Assembly: GCA_963663905.2 (NCBI GenBank)
Contig: OY760657.1
Span: forward strand, 1,116,001-1,180,000
Reading direction: 5' to 3'
DNA: 64,000 nucleotides
From: Saccharicrinis sp963663905
Lineage (GTDB): Bacteria > Bacteroidota > Bacteroidia > Bacteroidales > Marinilabiliaceae
Within the stretch, counting starts at the first letter, position 1. Each line of letters opens with the position of its first letter. The position numbers were made by a program, and so were the translations under genes. Shown here piece by piece: positions 9,345 to 18,815 of this stretch. Under the pieces are notes generated by a model. It made no database searches. It was not told the origin of the DNA and saw only the letters and a list, made by a program, of their open reading frames with translations.

Positions 9345-10307
9345 ATGATAAGCATTACAAAAAAACTTAGTCTGTTACTTACACTTATTTTAGTAGTAAC
9401 ATCTTCTTTTGCCGAAATTAAATATGAAATGACTGTAGCTCAGGATGGCTCTGGTGATTTTACTACCATACAGGATGCTATTAATGCGACTAAAGCTTTT
9501 CCTGATAAAAGAATTACCATTAATATTAAAAATGGAGTATATCATGAAAAAGTTAAAGTGCATGCCTGGAATAACCTACTAACATTAAAAGGAGAAAGTA
9601 CCGATAAAACTATTATTACTTACGATGATTATTTCAGTAAGCTTGATTTAGGTAGAAATAGTACATTCTATACCTATACATTAATGGTTGATGCTGATGA
9701 TTGCATTGTTCAGAATTTAACCATTATCAATAGCTCAGGCCCTGTTGGACAAGCAGTAGCCTTACATGTTGAAAAAGATCGTTGTCAATTTGTAGATTGT
9801 AAAATTTTAGGTTATCAGGATACAGTCTATGCTGCAGGTGAAGGAAGTCGTCAGTATTTCTTAAGATGTTTTATTGAAGGATCTGTAGATTTTATTTTTG
9901 GTGCAGCGACTGCTTTATTTGAAGATTGTACGATAAATAGTAAAACAAATTCATATGTTACAGCAGCAAGCACCTTTAAAGGAACTGAATTTGGTTATGT
10001 ATTCAAAAAATGTAAGTTGACTGCAGATGAGGGGGTTGATAAGGTGTACTTGGGCAGACCTTGGCGCATATATGCTAAAACAGTATATATTTCATGTGAA
10101 TTAGGAGATCATATTTTACCTGAAGGGTGGAATAACTGGAAAAAACCGGAAGCTGAAATAAATACACTTTATGCAGAGTATAATTGCACAGGCCCGGGAT
10201 ATAAACCATCTCAAAGAACTGAATGGTCTAAACGATTAACAAAAAAACAAGCAAGTAAGTATACTAAAGAAAATATCTTCGGGGATTGGATTCCTTTGGT
10301 GAAATAG
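9345..10307 (+). CDS. Secreted pectinesterase (carbohydrate esterase family 8)
   Basis: A 320-residue pectin methylesterase, hydrolysing methyl esters of galacturonan. A signal peptide (MISITKKLSLLLTLILVVTSSFA) is followed by TVAQDGSGDFTTIQDAINA, the family's N-terminal signature. All catalytic elements are present: the oxyanion Gln in GPVGQAVAL, the acid Asp159 in GYQDTVYA, the nucleophile Asp182 in GSVDFIFG and Arg238 in YLGRPW. Length is typical for bacterial single-domain enzymes. It is the clearest evidence that the locus targets pectin. A terminator follows directly. Confidence 0.95.
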   Translation: MISITKKLSLLLTLILVVTSSFAEIKYEMTVAQDGSGDFTTIQDAINATKAFPDKRITINIKNGVYHEKVKVHAWNNLLTLKGESTDKTIITYDDYFSKLDLGRNSTFYTYTLMVDADDCIVQNLTIINSSGPVGQAVALHVEKDRCQFVDCKILGYQDTVYAAGEGSRQYFLRCFIEGSVDFIFGAATALFEDCTINSKTNSYVTAASTFKGTEFGYVFKKCKLTADEGVDKVYLGRPWRIYAKTVYISCELGDHILPEGWNNWKKPEAEINTLYAEYNCTGPGYKPSQRTEWSKRLTKKQASKYTKENIFGDWIPLVK

Positions 10308-10328
10308 TAACAATAAATATTAAATGTT

Positions 10329-10361
10329 TCAAGGCTAATCTGTTATGGTTAGCCTTTTTTT
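10329..10361 (+). terminator. Rho-independent terminator after pectinesterase
   Basis: Arms AAGGCTAA (10331-10338) and TTAGCCTT (10349-10356) with a run of seven T. A classic intrinsic terminator 20 bases past the stop codon. Confidence 0.85.
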
Positions 10362-10508
10362 ATTGGTTATTTATGTGAAAATACCAACTCAAAATACTTT
10401 ATGTATTAGCAAAAAATATTTGCCAAAATGAAAATATCCTATTGAGTTAATATCTAAATTTGCATCCATATTTTTTATAATTATTAGTCGCTAATTAAAC
10501 TGTATTTT

Positions 10509-11117
10509 ATGATTCATCCACATACCGAATTAAAATATATTAGTGATGAAGTTGGCTATGGATTAGTGGCCAAGCAATTAATTCCTCAAGGTTCTATAAT
10601 CTGGGTATTAGATGAACTGGATAGAGAATTTACTCCGGATCATTTAGACCGGTTGTCTCCGGATTTACGCTCCGTATTTGAAAATTATACATTTCGTAAT
10701 AATAAAGGAAACTACGTGTTATGCTGGGATCATGGTAGGTTTATGAATCATAGCTTTAATTCAAATTGTATGGCTACACCTTACAATTTTGAAATTGCCA
10801 TTCGAGATATTCAACCAGGTGAGCAACTAACTGATGATTATGGATATTTAAATATTATAGCACCATTTAAAGCAGAAGATGAGGGAACCCATAGAAAATA
10901 TGTGTATCCTGATGATTTAATCACTTACCATAAGGAATGGGATGAAGTAATAGCTGACAATTTCAGTAAAATTCCTATAGTAGAGCAAGCTCTTCGCCCT
11001 TATTTGTCAGATAAATTATGGAATGATATTCTTTTAATTACAAAGGGTGAAAAAAAATTAGAATCCATCCTTCTTAATTATTATAATCCTAGTATGGTAG
11101 ATGAAGATTTATTTTAA
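10509..11117 (+). CDS. SET-domain protein (putative lysine methyltransferase)
   Basis: A 202-residue protein matching the SET fold. Residues about 10-30 (DEVGYGLVAKQLIPQGSII) correspond to the N-terminal strand pair with the G-x-G-like SAM motif. NHSFNSNC at 80-87 matches the NHS-C-x-PN pseudoknot motif, and GEQLTDDYGY at 104-113 matches the GEELTxDY motif carrying the catalytic Tyr. No post-SET cysteine cluster follows; the last 80 residues are unassigned. There is no signal peptide, so it should act in the cytosol. SET proteins are mainly eukaryotic, with scattered bacterial members whose targets are mostly unknown. It stands alone between two terminators and has no evident link to pectin use. 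Confidence 0.75.
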   Translation: MIHPHTELKYISDEVGYGLVAKQLIPQGSIIWVLDELDREFTPDHLDRLSPDLRSVFENYTFRNNKGNYVLCWDHGRFMNHSFNSNCMATPYNFEIAIRDIQPGEQLTDDYGYLNIIAPFKAEDEGTHRKYVYPDDLITYHKEWDEVIADNFSKIPIVEQALRPYLSDKLWNDILLITKGEKKLESILLNYYNPSMVDEDLF

Positions 11118-11188
11118 ATATTTATAGTAGTCTGTATTATAAACTAATACAGTTAATATAGAGTTGTATTAAAAAAATATAATAAAGG

Positions 11189-11230
11189 AATCCTCAATAG
11201 TTCAGAAATGAATTGTTGAGGATTTTTTTT
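11189..11230 (+). terminator. Rho-independent terminator after the SET-domain gene
   Basis: Arms AATCCTCAA (11189-11197) and TTGAGGATT (11216-11224) with a T8 run. The gap from 11118 to 11485 otherwise holds the operator and promoter elements of the rhamnosidase operon, plus a small CTGTATTA/TAATACAG hairpin just after the stop codon. Confidence 0.8.
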
Positions 11231-11269
11231 GTTTTTGATCATGTTAAACGTTGATGAATTGATTAAAAA

Positions 11270-11286
11270 GTGAAAACGATTACATT
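11270..11286. promoter_or_regulatory. LacI-type operator-like palindrome, copy 1
   Basis: TGAAAACGATTACA (11271-11284) fits the palindromic consensus TGWAAACGWTTACA with central CG, typical of LacI/GalR-family operators. It lies about 200 bases ahead of the rhamnosidase gene. The cognate regulator is not in the window. Confidence 0.5.
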
Positions 11287-11336
11287 TTATAAAATACAGA
11301 AAGACAGTATTGTATAAAGTATAAATATAAATTAAA

Positions 11337-11350
11337 TGTAAACGATATAT
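11337..11350. promoter_or_regulatory. LacI-type operator-like site, copy 2
   Basis: TGTAAACGATATAT keeps the left half and centre of the TGWAAACGWTTACA palindrome but has a weaker right half. It directly abuts the predicted -33 element of the rhamnosidase promoter. Confidence 0.45.
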
Positions 11351-11380
11351 TGGAATTTTAACTTTTATAAACTATTTTTG
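11350..11380 (+). promoter_or_regulatory. Bacteroidota-type promoter of the rhamnosidase operon
   Basis: TTG (11350-11352), 20 bases, then TATTTTTG (11373-11380), matching the Bacteroidota primary sigma consensus TTTG-N19-21-TAnnTTTG. A start near 11385-11390 would give a leader of about 100 bases before the ATG at 11486. Confidence 0.55.
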
Positions 11381-11485
11381 TAAGCTATGTATTCAATAGT
11401 GATAAGTGTTAATAAACTAAGGTTTTATGCTGTTGCTCCAATGTTTGAATACTATAATGTTTTTTAATCTTGTAAAAGAAATCTA

Positions 11486-14305
11486 ATGAAATCAAATCCA
11501 TTGCGTTTGAAATACATTCAAAAAGCACTCTTTACATTTTTAGTTTTATTGATGTTTGGTTCTGTAAATGTTCTATCGGCAAAATCAAAAGTGAATGTAA
11601 ATGAACTTCGTACAGAGTATAAAGTAAATCCAATAGGGCTTGAAACCCTAAGGCCAAGATTATTTTGGAAATTAGCTTCACAAAATACTAATGTATTACA
11701 AAGTGCATATCAGATTAAAGCAGCTTCAACAATCTCGGAATTAAAAAGCGAAAAGGATTTGTTATGGAATTCAGATAAAGTAAATTCAGATAAATCTATT
11801 CAGGTTGCTTATAAAGGAAAGGCATTATCTTCTGGTCAAAAAGTATATTGGCAGGTTCGTATCTGGGATAATAAGGGGAATGTTTCTGGTTGGAGTGAAG
11901 TGGCTTCATTTGAAATGGGATTATTAAATATTTCGGATTGGAAAGCATCCTGGATTGAACCGGATATAAATGAGGATGAGACCAAGCCTTATCCTTCACC
12001 ATTACTAAGAAAGGAGATTGCTTTAAATAAAGAAGTCAAATTGGCTCGTATTTATGCTACTTGTCATGGATTGTACCAAATAAATTTGAATGGAAAAAAA
12101 GTAGGAGATGAATTCTTTACGCCCGGTTGGACAAGTTACCATAGCAATCTTCAGTACCAGGTATATGATGTAACTAGTCAATTGCAGAAGGGAGAAAATG
12201 CTATTGGTGTTATTCTTGGTGATGGTTGGTATCGTGGTCCATTGGTGTGGCAAGGAAACAAGAATTTGTACGGTAAAAAATCAGGACTTTTATTTCAAAT
12301 GGAAGTGACTTTCACAGATGGTTCAAAGGAAACAATAGTGTCAGATAATAGTTGGAAAGCTTCTACTGGAGCTATCTTAAAATCTGAGATTTATGATGGA
12401 GAGCTTTATGAGGCCAGATTAGAAGAAGAAGGTTGGGATAAGCCAAGTTTTGATGATAGTAAATGGAATAACTGTATTGAAAAAGAATACGATAATTCAA
12501 TACTTACGGCTTCTGTTGGTGTTCCAGTTAGAATCACTCAGGAATTAAAACCAATTCAAAAAATCATTACGCCTAAAGGTGAATTGGTATTTGATTTCGG
12601 ACAAAATATGGTGGGATGGGTAAACTTTAAACTACAAGGAGAAAAAGGAAGTAAAATTACTATTCAACACGCAGAAGTTTTAGATCAGGAAGGAAATTTT
12701 TATATCGACAATTTAAGAGTTGCTCAACAAAAAGATCAATATATTTTTAAAGGAAAAGGTGTTGAAGAATTTCAACCTCATTTTACTTTTCATGGCTTTA
12801 GATATATTAAAATTTCAGACTATAAAGGAGAAGTAACTTTAAATGATATTACAGGAAAAGTAATCCATTCTGATATGGATCCAATTGGTGATTTCGAATG
12901 TTCAGATACATTGGTAAACAGACTGCAAAAAAATATACAATGGGGATTAAGAGGAAACTTCTTAGATGTTCCTACTGATTGTCCTCAGCGTGATGAGCGT
13001 TTAGGTTGGACCGGGGATGCACAGGTTTTTGCTTCTACGGCCTGTTTTAATATGAATGCCGCTCCATTTTATACCAAATGGATGAAGGATTTTATTGTTG
13101 ATCAGAAAGCAGATGGTAGTGTGCCATGGGTAGTTCCTAATGTAGTTGAAAATGGAGGAGGAACAGGATGGTCAGATGGTTTTGGTGCAACAGGTTGGGC
13201 TGATGCTGCAGTAATCATTCCATGGACTGTTTATCAATCATATGGGGATACTCGAATTCTGGAAAATCAATATGAATCAATGAAGGCATGGGAAGAGTAT
13301 ATGATTAAGCATTCCGGTGACAGATACATATTTGATTATGGATTCCATTTTGGCGATTGGTTGGCATTTGCTGAATACATGAGCTATAAATACAATGCCC
13401 CGGATTATGGTTTTGCAGGAGCTCATACAGATAAGGATTTAATTGCTACAGCATATTATTATTACACAACAGGTTTAATGCAAAAAATTGCTACCATTTT
13501 AGGTAAAGATGAGGATGCCAAAAGATATGAATCAATCCGTCCTAAAATTAAGGGCGCATTTAAAAAGGAATATGTCACAGCAACAGGACGTTTAAGTTCC
13601 AATACGCAAACCGCATACATTTTGGCTTTATCATTCGGTATTATGCCTGACGAATTCAAAGAAACTGCAGCACAAAGATTAGCAGATAATATCAATGAAT
13701 TAGGTCATTTAACCACAGGTTTTTTAGGAACGCCTTTAATTTGTCAGGCATTATCTGACAATGGTTATCCGGATATAGCTTATATGCTTCTTTTCAATAA
13801 AAGATATCCTTCATGGTTATATCCTGTAACTATGGGAGCTACTACAATTTGGGAACGTTGGGATGGAATTAAGCCTGACGGATCATTTCAGGATGTGGGT
13901 ATGAACTCATTCAACCATTATGCTTATGGAGCAGTTGGTAACTGGTTATATACTCAGGTAGCAGGAATTCAAATTGATCCTGAAAATCCGGGTTATAAAC
14001 ATGTAGTGATTAAACCTCAGTTATCGGAGGAGCTTACTTACGCTAAGGCTCAAGTTGAGTCATTGTATGGTGAGATAAGTTCCCATTGGCAAACACAAGA
14101 AGATGGAGCTTTAATGATGAATGTAACAATACCATCTAATACTACAGCTTCGGTATATGTACCGACATCTGATGTTTCTGGATTATATATTAACGGCAAA
14201 GAAATTTCAAAATTAAAAATCAAATATTCTGAACCTTCAAATGGATATGTGAAAGTTGAATTAGGATCAGGTAAATATCAATTTAAGACAACGCAAAAAT
14301 TATAA
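11486..14305 (+). CDS. Alpha-L-rhamnosidase (GH78)
   Basis: A 939-residue secreted rhamnosidase with signal peptide (MKSNPLRLKYIQKALFTFLVLLMFGSVNVLSA). The N-terminal fibronectin-like part (VNELRTEYKVNPIGLETLRPRLFWKL) is typical of GH78, followed by beta-sandwich domains including the SDWKASWIEP and GWTSYHSNLQYQVYDVT segments. The (alpha/alpha)6 catalytic core begins near residue 470: CPQRDERLGWTGDAQVF carries the general acid Glu504, and TTIWERWDG holds the second catalytic Glu790. A C-terminal beta domain closes the protein. It removes terminal L-rhamnose from rhamnogalacturonan side chains or backbones. The arabinofuranosidase gene follows after two bases, so the two are almost certainly co-transcribed. 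Confidence 0.92.
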   Translation: MKSNPLRLKYIQKALFTFLVLLMFGSVNVLSAKSKVNVNELRTEYKVNPIGLETLRPRLFWKLASQNTNVLQSAYQIKAASTISELKSEKDLLWNSDKVNSDKSIQVAYKGKALSSGQKVYWQVRIWDNKGNVSGWSEVASFEMGLLNISDWKASWIEPDINEDETKPYPSPLLRKEIALNKEVKLARIYATCHGLYQINLNGKKVGDEFFTPGWTSYHSNLQYQVYDVTSQLQKGENAIGVILGDGWYRGPLVWQGNKNLYGKKSGLLFQMEVTFTDGSKETIVSDNSWKASTGAILKSEIYDGELYEARLEEEGWDKPSFDDSKWNNCIEKEYDNSILTASVGVPVRITQELKPIQKIITPKGELVFDFGQNMVGWVNFKLQGEKGSKITIQHAEVLDQEGNFYIDNLRVAQQKDQYIFKGKGVEEFQPHFTFHGFRYIKISDYKGEVTLNDITGKVIHSDMDPIGDFECSDTLVNRLQKNIQWGLRGNFLDVPTDCPQRDERLGWTGDAQVFASTACFNMNAAPFYTKWMKDFIVDQKADGSVPWVVPNVVENGGGTGWSDGFGATGWADAAVIIPWTVYQSYGDTRILENQYESMKAWEEYMIKHSGDRYIFDYGFHFGDWLAFAEYMSYKYNAPDYGFAGAHTDKDLIATAYYYYTTGLMQKIATILGKDEDAKRYESIRPKIKGAFKKEYVTATGRLSSNTQTAYILALSFGIMPDEFKETAAQRLADNINELGHLTTGFLGTPLICQALSDNGYPDIAYMLLFNKRYPSWLYPVTMGATTIWERWDGIKPDGSFQDVGMNSFNHYAYGAVGNWLYTQVAGIQIDPENPGYKHVVIKPQLSEELTYAKAQVESLYGEISSHWQTQEDGALMMNVTIPSNTTASVYVPTSDVSGLYINGKEISKLKIKYSEPSNGYVKVELGSGKYQFKTTQKL

Positions 14306-14307
14306 TA

Positions 14308-16344
14308 ATGAAAAGGGTACTTCCTAGTTTTTTAATTGTGGTAGCAAGTGTTTTTAGTGGATTTCAACTGAAAGCGCAGGAAAAGAGTTTGATAAATACA
14401 TCACAAAGTCCTTATGTTAAAATGAATAACATTGATATGGATGATGTGCAATGGACTGATGGTTTTTGGGCTGAACGTTTTGATGTTTGCAAAAAGACTA
14501 TGGTTCCGTTTATGTGGAGCATATTAAATGATCCGGAAATAAGTCATTCTTTTCGAAATTTTGAAATAGCCGCAGGACATGAAGATGGTGTTCATTCAGG
14601 ACCTCCATTTCATGATGGTGATTTTTATAAGTGGTTCGAGTCTGCAGCAATGGTTTATGCTGTAACTAAGGATAAGGAACTGGATCAATTAATGGATAAA
14701 ATCATTACCATCATTGGTGAAGCTCAACGTGAAGATGGATATATTCATACACCTGTAAATATTGAACAACGTCAGCATCCTGAGCAAAAGAAAGAATTTG
14801 CTGAGCGTCTGGATTTTGAAACGTATAATTTAGGGCACTTAATGACTGCAGCCTGTGTACATTATCGTGTGACAGGTAAAACAACCATGCTTGATCTGGC
14901 AAAAAAGGCAACTGATTATTTATATGGTTTTTATAAAAGATCTTCTGCTGAGTTAGCGCGTAATGCCATTTGCCCTTCTCATTATATGGGAGTTGTTGAA
15001 ATGTATCGTACTACCAGAGAACCTCGTTATTTAGAGCTAGCAGAAAAGTTAATTGAAATTCGTGATTTGGTTGAAAACGGTAGTGATCACAATCAGGATC
15101 GCATTCCTTTTAGAGAACAACACGAAGCTATTGGTCATGCAGTTCGTGCAAACTATATGTATGCTGGTGTTGCTGATGTTGTTGCAGAAACTGGTGATAC
15201 TACATTATTAAAACCTTTGGAATTAATTTGGGAAGACCTGGTAAATCGTAAAATGTATATTACAGGTGCTTGCGGTGCTTTATATGATGGCGTTTCACCT
15301 GATGGAACTACTTACGATCAACCAACTATTCAACAGGTTCATCAGGCTTATGGAAGAGATTATCAGTTGCCAAATATTACTGCTCATAATGAATCATGTG
15401 CTAATATTGGTAATATGATCTGGAACTGGAGAATGTTGCAAATTACAGGTGAAGAGCGCTATGCTGATGTAATGGAGCAAACTTTATATAACAGCGTACT
15501 ATCTGCAGTTAGTTTGGATGGAAAGAGATTCTTCTATACAAACCCACTTTGTGTGAATAATGATCTTCCTTATACATTACGTTGGTCTAAGGATCGTGAG
15601 GAATATATCACATTATGTAATTGTTGTCCTCCTAATGTGGCCAGAACAGTTGCTGAGGTTAGTAATTATGCTTACAGTGTAAGTGATAAAGGACTTTGGT
15701 GTCACATGTATAGCGGTAATAAACTGGATACAAAATTGAAAGATGGTTCACGAGTAGAATTAGAGCAGGTAACCAATTATCCATGGGAAGGCGATATTAA
15801 AATAACTATGAATAAGGTTCCAAAAAATGCATTTTCAATGTACATGCGTATTCCTTCATGGTGTGGTTCTGCAAAATTAATGGTGAATGGTAAAACTGTT
15901 GATGCAGATATTGAGGCTGGAAAATATACAGAAGTCAACAGAAGCTGGAAAAAGGGTGATGTTGTAGAGTTGATTTTACCAATGGAAGCTAAGTTAATTG
16001 AAGCAAATCCTTTGGTTGAAGAAACCCGTAATCAGGTAGCAGTTAAAAGAGGACCAATTGTATATTGTTTGGAATCTCCGGATGTTGATGGAGCCCGAAT
16101 TTTTGACATTGCATTACCTTCAGATATAAAATTGACTCCTGAAGAAACAGTAATTTCAGATAGTAAGATTACAACTCTTGTCGGTGAAGCAAATCTTACA
16201 AAAGAAAAAGACTGGAGTAATCAGTTGTATCGTGAAATCTCAACAGGAGATGCAACAAAAGTTAAAGTACGATTAATCCCTTATTATGCATGGGATAACA
16301 GAGGGGAATCAGAGATGACAGTTTGGATTCCTTTAGCAAGATAA
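14308..16344 (+). CDS. Beta-L-arabinofuranosidase (GH127 family)
   Basis: A 678-residue secreted member of GH127 (former DUF1680), which releases beta-L-arabinofuranose. The signal peptide is MKRVLPSFLIVVASVFSGFQLKA. The zinc-thiolate catalytic site is recognisable: Glu362 and Cys364 in HNESCANIG, and the Cys439-Cys440 pair in CNCCPPNVAR, with Cys439 the expected nucleophile; the spacing matches the characterised bifidobacterial enzyme HypBA1. The N-terminal (alpha/alpha)6 barrel is followed by beta-sandwich domains from about residue 470. Related families (GH137, GH142, GH146) share the superfamily, so the exact family should be checked. It overlaps functionally with the rhamnosidase upstream and is followed by a terminator. 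Confidence 0.85.
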   Translation: MKRVLPSFLIVVASVFSGFQLKAQEKSLINTSQSPYVKMNNIDMDDVQWTDGFWAERFDVCKKTMVPFMWSILNDPEISHSFRNFEIAAGHEDGVHSGPPFHDGDFYKWFESAAMVYAVTKDKELDQLMDKIITIIGEAQREDGYIHTPVNIEQRQHPEQKKEFAERLDFETYNLGHLMTAACVHYRVTGKTTMLDLAKKATDYLYGFYKRSSAELARNAICPSHYMGVVEMYRTTREPRYLELAEKLIEIRDLVENGSDHNQDRIPFREQHEAIGHAVRANYMYAGVADVVAETGDTTLLKPLELIWEDLVNRKMYITGACGALYDGVSPDGTTYDQPTIQQVHQAYGRDYQLPNITAHNESCANIGNMIWNWRMLQITGEERYADVMEQTLYNSVLSAVSLDGKRFFYTNPLCVNNDLPYTLRWSKDREEYITLCNCCPPNVARTVAEVSNYAYSVSDKGLWCHMYSGNKLDTKLKDGSRVELEQVTNYPWEGDIKITMNKVPKNAFSMYMRIPSWCGSAKLMVNGKTVDADIEAGKYTEVNRSWKKGDVVELILPMEAKLIEANPLVEETRNQVAVKRGPIVYCLESPDVDGARIFDIALPSDIKLTPEETVISDSKITTLVGEANLTKEKDWSNQLYREISTGDATKVKVRLIPYYAWDNRGESEMTVWIPLAR

Positions 16345-16391
16345 CATCATATTAAGGAATATGATAAAGCGTCATATTGTGATGAAATTAT

Positions 16392-16442
16392 AAACCGAAC
16401 TAAATTACAGCTTCGCCTATGAAGGTAATTAAGTTCGGTTTT
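16392..16442 (+). terminator. Terminator after the GH78-GH127 operon
   Basis: Long inverted repeat AAACCGAACTAAATTAC / GTAATTAAGTTCGGTTT with one mismatch and a loop of about 16 bases, ending in a short T run. Confidence 0.75.
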
Positions 16443-16606
16443 GTTAATAATTTGATTTAAGCGTTGTGTTAAATTCCAAATGTTTTGTTTATTTTTAGTT
16501 ACCAGGTATTTAGTAACTAAAAAAATAAGGTTTAGACCTGTTTGAGAATCTCTGATCTTAGTTCATTTAAGAAGCGATTGAATACTAACTTAAATATGTA
16601 TTAGTT

Positions 16607-17188
16607 TTGGCATATAATATTGAGGATCGTATATTAATAGAAGAACTGCTAAATGGAAATTTAAAGGCTTTTGATCTGCTTTTTAATAAATATGCCAAAA
16701 GACTTTATGGATTTTCTATTAGATATTTAAAATCGGCTTCAGAGGCTGAAGAACTTGTTCAGAACGTTTTTTTTAAGGTATGGGAAAATAGAAATATGCT
16801 AAAGAAGGAGTTATCCTTCAAATCTTACCTTTTTACAATTGCATATAATGATATCTTAAAATTCTTTCGTAGTACTTCTTATCATCAAGCATATTTAAAC
16901 GAGGTTGTTGGTTTGTCTGAGTTGTCAAATAATACTGTAGAAAGTGTTGAATACGCTTCAGTACTAGAAGAGGTTGACAAATTAATTGAACAGTTGCCGG
17001 ATAAACGAAAATCTATCTTTATAAAAAGCAGGAAGGAAGGTAAAAGTTCTAAAGAAATTGCTGAGGAATTAAATATGTCAGCAGGATCTGTCGATAATAA
17101 TATTTCAGAAGCATTAAAGTTTCTTCGCGATAATCTTAAATATGAATCCTTAAGCGGATTATTGTTTTTTACTCTTTTTATTCAATAA
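16607..17188 (+). CDS. ECF-type RNA polymerase sigma-70 factor
   Basis: A 193-residue extracytoplasmic-function sigma factor of the Bacteroidota type. Region 2 is visible at residues about 10-75 (FDLLFNKYAKRLYGFSIRYLKSASEAEELVQNVFFKVWENR) and region 4 at about 125-175 (LPDKRKSIFIKSRKEGKSSKEIAEELNMSAGSVDNNISEALKFLR). The start is a TTG codon; no in-frame ATG lies upstream before a stop, so initiation at TTG is likely. It heads the sigma - FecR - SusC - SusD set and is expected to be held inactive by the FecR protein until SusC senses its glycan. A hydrophobic tail (LSGLLFFTLFIQ) is unusual but short. Confidence 0.88.
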   Translation: MAYNIEDRILIEELLNGNLKAFDLLFNKYAKRLYGFSIRYLKSASEAEELVQNVFFKVWENRNMLKKELSFKSYLFTIAYNDILKFFRSTSYHQAYLNEVVGLSELSNNTVESVEYASVLEEVDKLIEQLPDKRKSIFIKSRKEGKSSKEIAEELNMSAGSVDNNISEALKFLRDNLKYESLSGLLFFTLFIQ

Positions 17189-17500
17189 GTACCTTATTGT
17201 TTACACATTATTGTATCGATATTTTCGTAATCCAGGAAAAGCTATTTGACCATATTTTCAATAATTGAATACAATAATTGTATACTTAATTTTTTAAATG
17301 TTAAAAAATATATAATATCAAAGTGTTGTAATTCAGGGTTTAATGTATTGTTGGGTGATAAAATATTAAAAAATGTCAATAAATAGGGTGAGATTTTATG
17401 ATGTTATGGATATAACTATTAAAGGTCATTAATAATTGAGAAATCATTCAAATAGGATTTATTAGGATTCCTTAGTTGGTTTGATTTAAATAATGAATAG
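17189..17500. other. Intergenic region between sigma factor and FecR genes
   Basis: About 310 bases of AT-rich DNA. I see no terminator, promoter match or open frame in it. Its length suggests that the anti-sigma gene has its own promoter. Confidence 0.4.
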
Positions 17501-18550
17501 ATGAATCCGGAAGATAAAAATATCATAAATAAATACCTGAATAATAATGCAAGTATTGAAGAACAATCAAAGTTTAAAGAGTTGTTCTCTAATAGCCATG
17601 TTTTTGGTTTGAAGGAATATATTAAGAAGGATTGGGAAGACTATTTCAAAAAGAAAGAATACTCAGATGATAATACTGATTTATCAAATGTTTTAGATCA
17701 TTTACATCATAAAATTAATCTGCAAGAGAGTAAATTAAGAAAATCTTTTACAAGTAGGTTTTACCAGTTGTATTCTAAAGCTGCAGCTATTATCATTATT
17801 CCATTAATGTTAGCAGGAATATTTACAATTATTAAATATAAGGATGTTAAAAGCTTACTTGCAGAAAAAAATTCGGTGGTTAGTATTTCTTCTCCTTCAG
17901 GAATGAGAATGTCATTTAACCTGCCTGATGGAACTATTGGTACTTTAAATGGTAATTCAACAATAGAGTATCCCGTTCCATTTACAAATAACCGAAATGT
18001 AAAGCTATCAGGCGAAGCTTATTTTGAAGTTTATCATGATAAAAAACATCCATTTGTTGTAAATGCAAATCTGGTAGATATTCAGGTTTTAGGGACAAAG
18101 TTTAATGTGGATGCCTACCCTGACGTTAATTATGCTACAGTGATATTAGAGGAAGGGTGTGTGTCATGTGAATTACCTTCTGTGAAGAAAAAGATAATCC
18201 TCAATCCAAATCAACGAATCAGAGTTGTAGGTGAAACTTATGATAAACGAGATGTTAATGCGCAAGAATATACAGCATGGAGAAATGGAAAAATGATTTT
18301 TCATGGTGATTCAATGGAAGATGTTGCACATAGAATATCTCGCTGGTATGGAGTTGATGTTGATATTAAGGATGCTGAATTAAGTGCCTATTCATTTAGA
18401 GCAACCTTTGTGAATGATTCGTTGGAGGAGGTTTTGAGGTTGTTGAAAATGACATCTCCAATTGATTATAAAATTATTGAACGCCAAAAATTATCAGATG
18501 GTAGTTTCTCTAAAAAACAGGTGATACTGTATAAAAAAGAATTGCAATAA
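17501..18550 (+). CDS. FecR-family anti-sigma factor
   Basis: A 349-residue inner-membrane anti-sigma regulator. The N-terminal cytosolic part (residues 1-85) would bind the ECF sigma factor; a transmembrane helix lies at about 92-112 (AAAIIIIPLMLAGIFTII). The periplasmic FecR domain follows (SISSPSGMRMSFNLPDGTIGTLNGNSTIEYP...VKLSGEAYFEV...PFVVNANLVDIQVLGTKFNVDAY), and the C-terminus (about 265-335, GDSMEDVAHRISRWYGVDVDIKD... LEEVLRLLKMTSPIDYKI) is a DUF4974 domain that resembles STN and probably contacts the SusC plug extension. The arrangement next to SusC with an STN domain fits a trans-envelope signalling module. Confidence 0.9.
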   Translation: MNPEDKNIINKYLNNNASIEEQSKFKELFSNSHVFGLKEYIKKDWEDYFKKKEYSDDNTDLSNVLDHLHHKINLQESKLRKSFTSRFYQLYSKAAAIIIIPLMLAGIFTIIKYKDVKSLLAEKNSVVSISSPSGMRMSFNLPDGTIGTLNGNSTIEYPVPFTNNRNVKLSGEAYFEVYHDKKHPFVVNANLVDIQVLGTKFNVDAYPDVNYATVILEEGCVSCELPSVKKKIILNPNQRIRVVGETYDKRDVNAQEYTAWRNGKMIFHGDSMEDVAHRISRWYGVDVDIKDAELSAYSFRATFVNDSLEEVLRLLKMTSPIDYKIIERQKLSDGSFSKKQVILYKKELQ

Positions 18551-18745
18551 AAATATCTTCAGAAATGAAGAATGATATAAAATCTACAAATAAAGTCCAT
18601 AAGGCGTGGTCCACATTAACAAGTAGGATAACTTATGTGAACTCATTTATGGCGATAAAAGAAAAATCTAAGAATTAAAATTAAGCTTGAAAAATTAAAT
18701 CTACAAAATGAAAAAAATAATAAATCCGCCTTAGAGTAAAAAAAA

Positions 18746-18771
18746 CAGGGAATCGTTGGCGCGACTCCCTG
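18746..18771 (+). promoter_or_regulatory. Hairpin in the susC leader
   Basis: Arms CAGGGAATCG and CGACTCCCTG with one mismatch and a six-base loop, located 45 bases before the chosen SusC start. There is no T run, so it is not a normal terminator; it may control translation or mRNA stability of the susC message. A TTG at 18756 within the hairpin opens the same frame but is not a credible start. Confidence 0.45.
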
Positions 18772-18815
18772 ATAAAATGAAATCATTTTTATTAATCGTT
18801 TTACACTACAAATTT

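Noticed and set aside
18756..18815. TTG start giving a 20-residue longer SusC
   Set aside because: The TTG lies inside a stem-loop and the extra residues spoil the signal peptide; ATG 18816 gives a standard SusC N-terminus.
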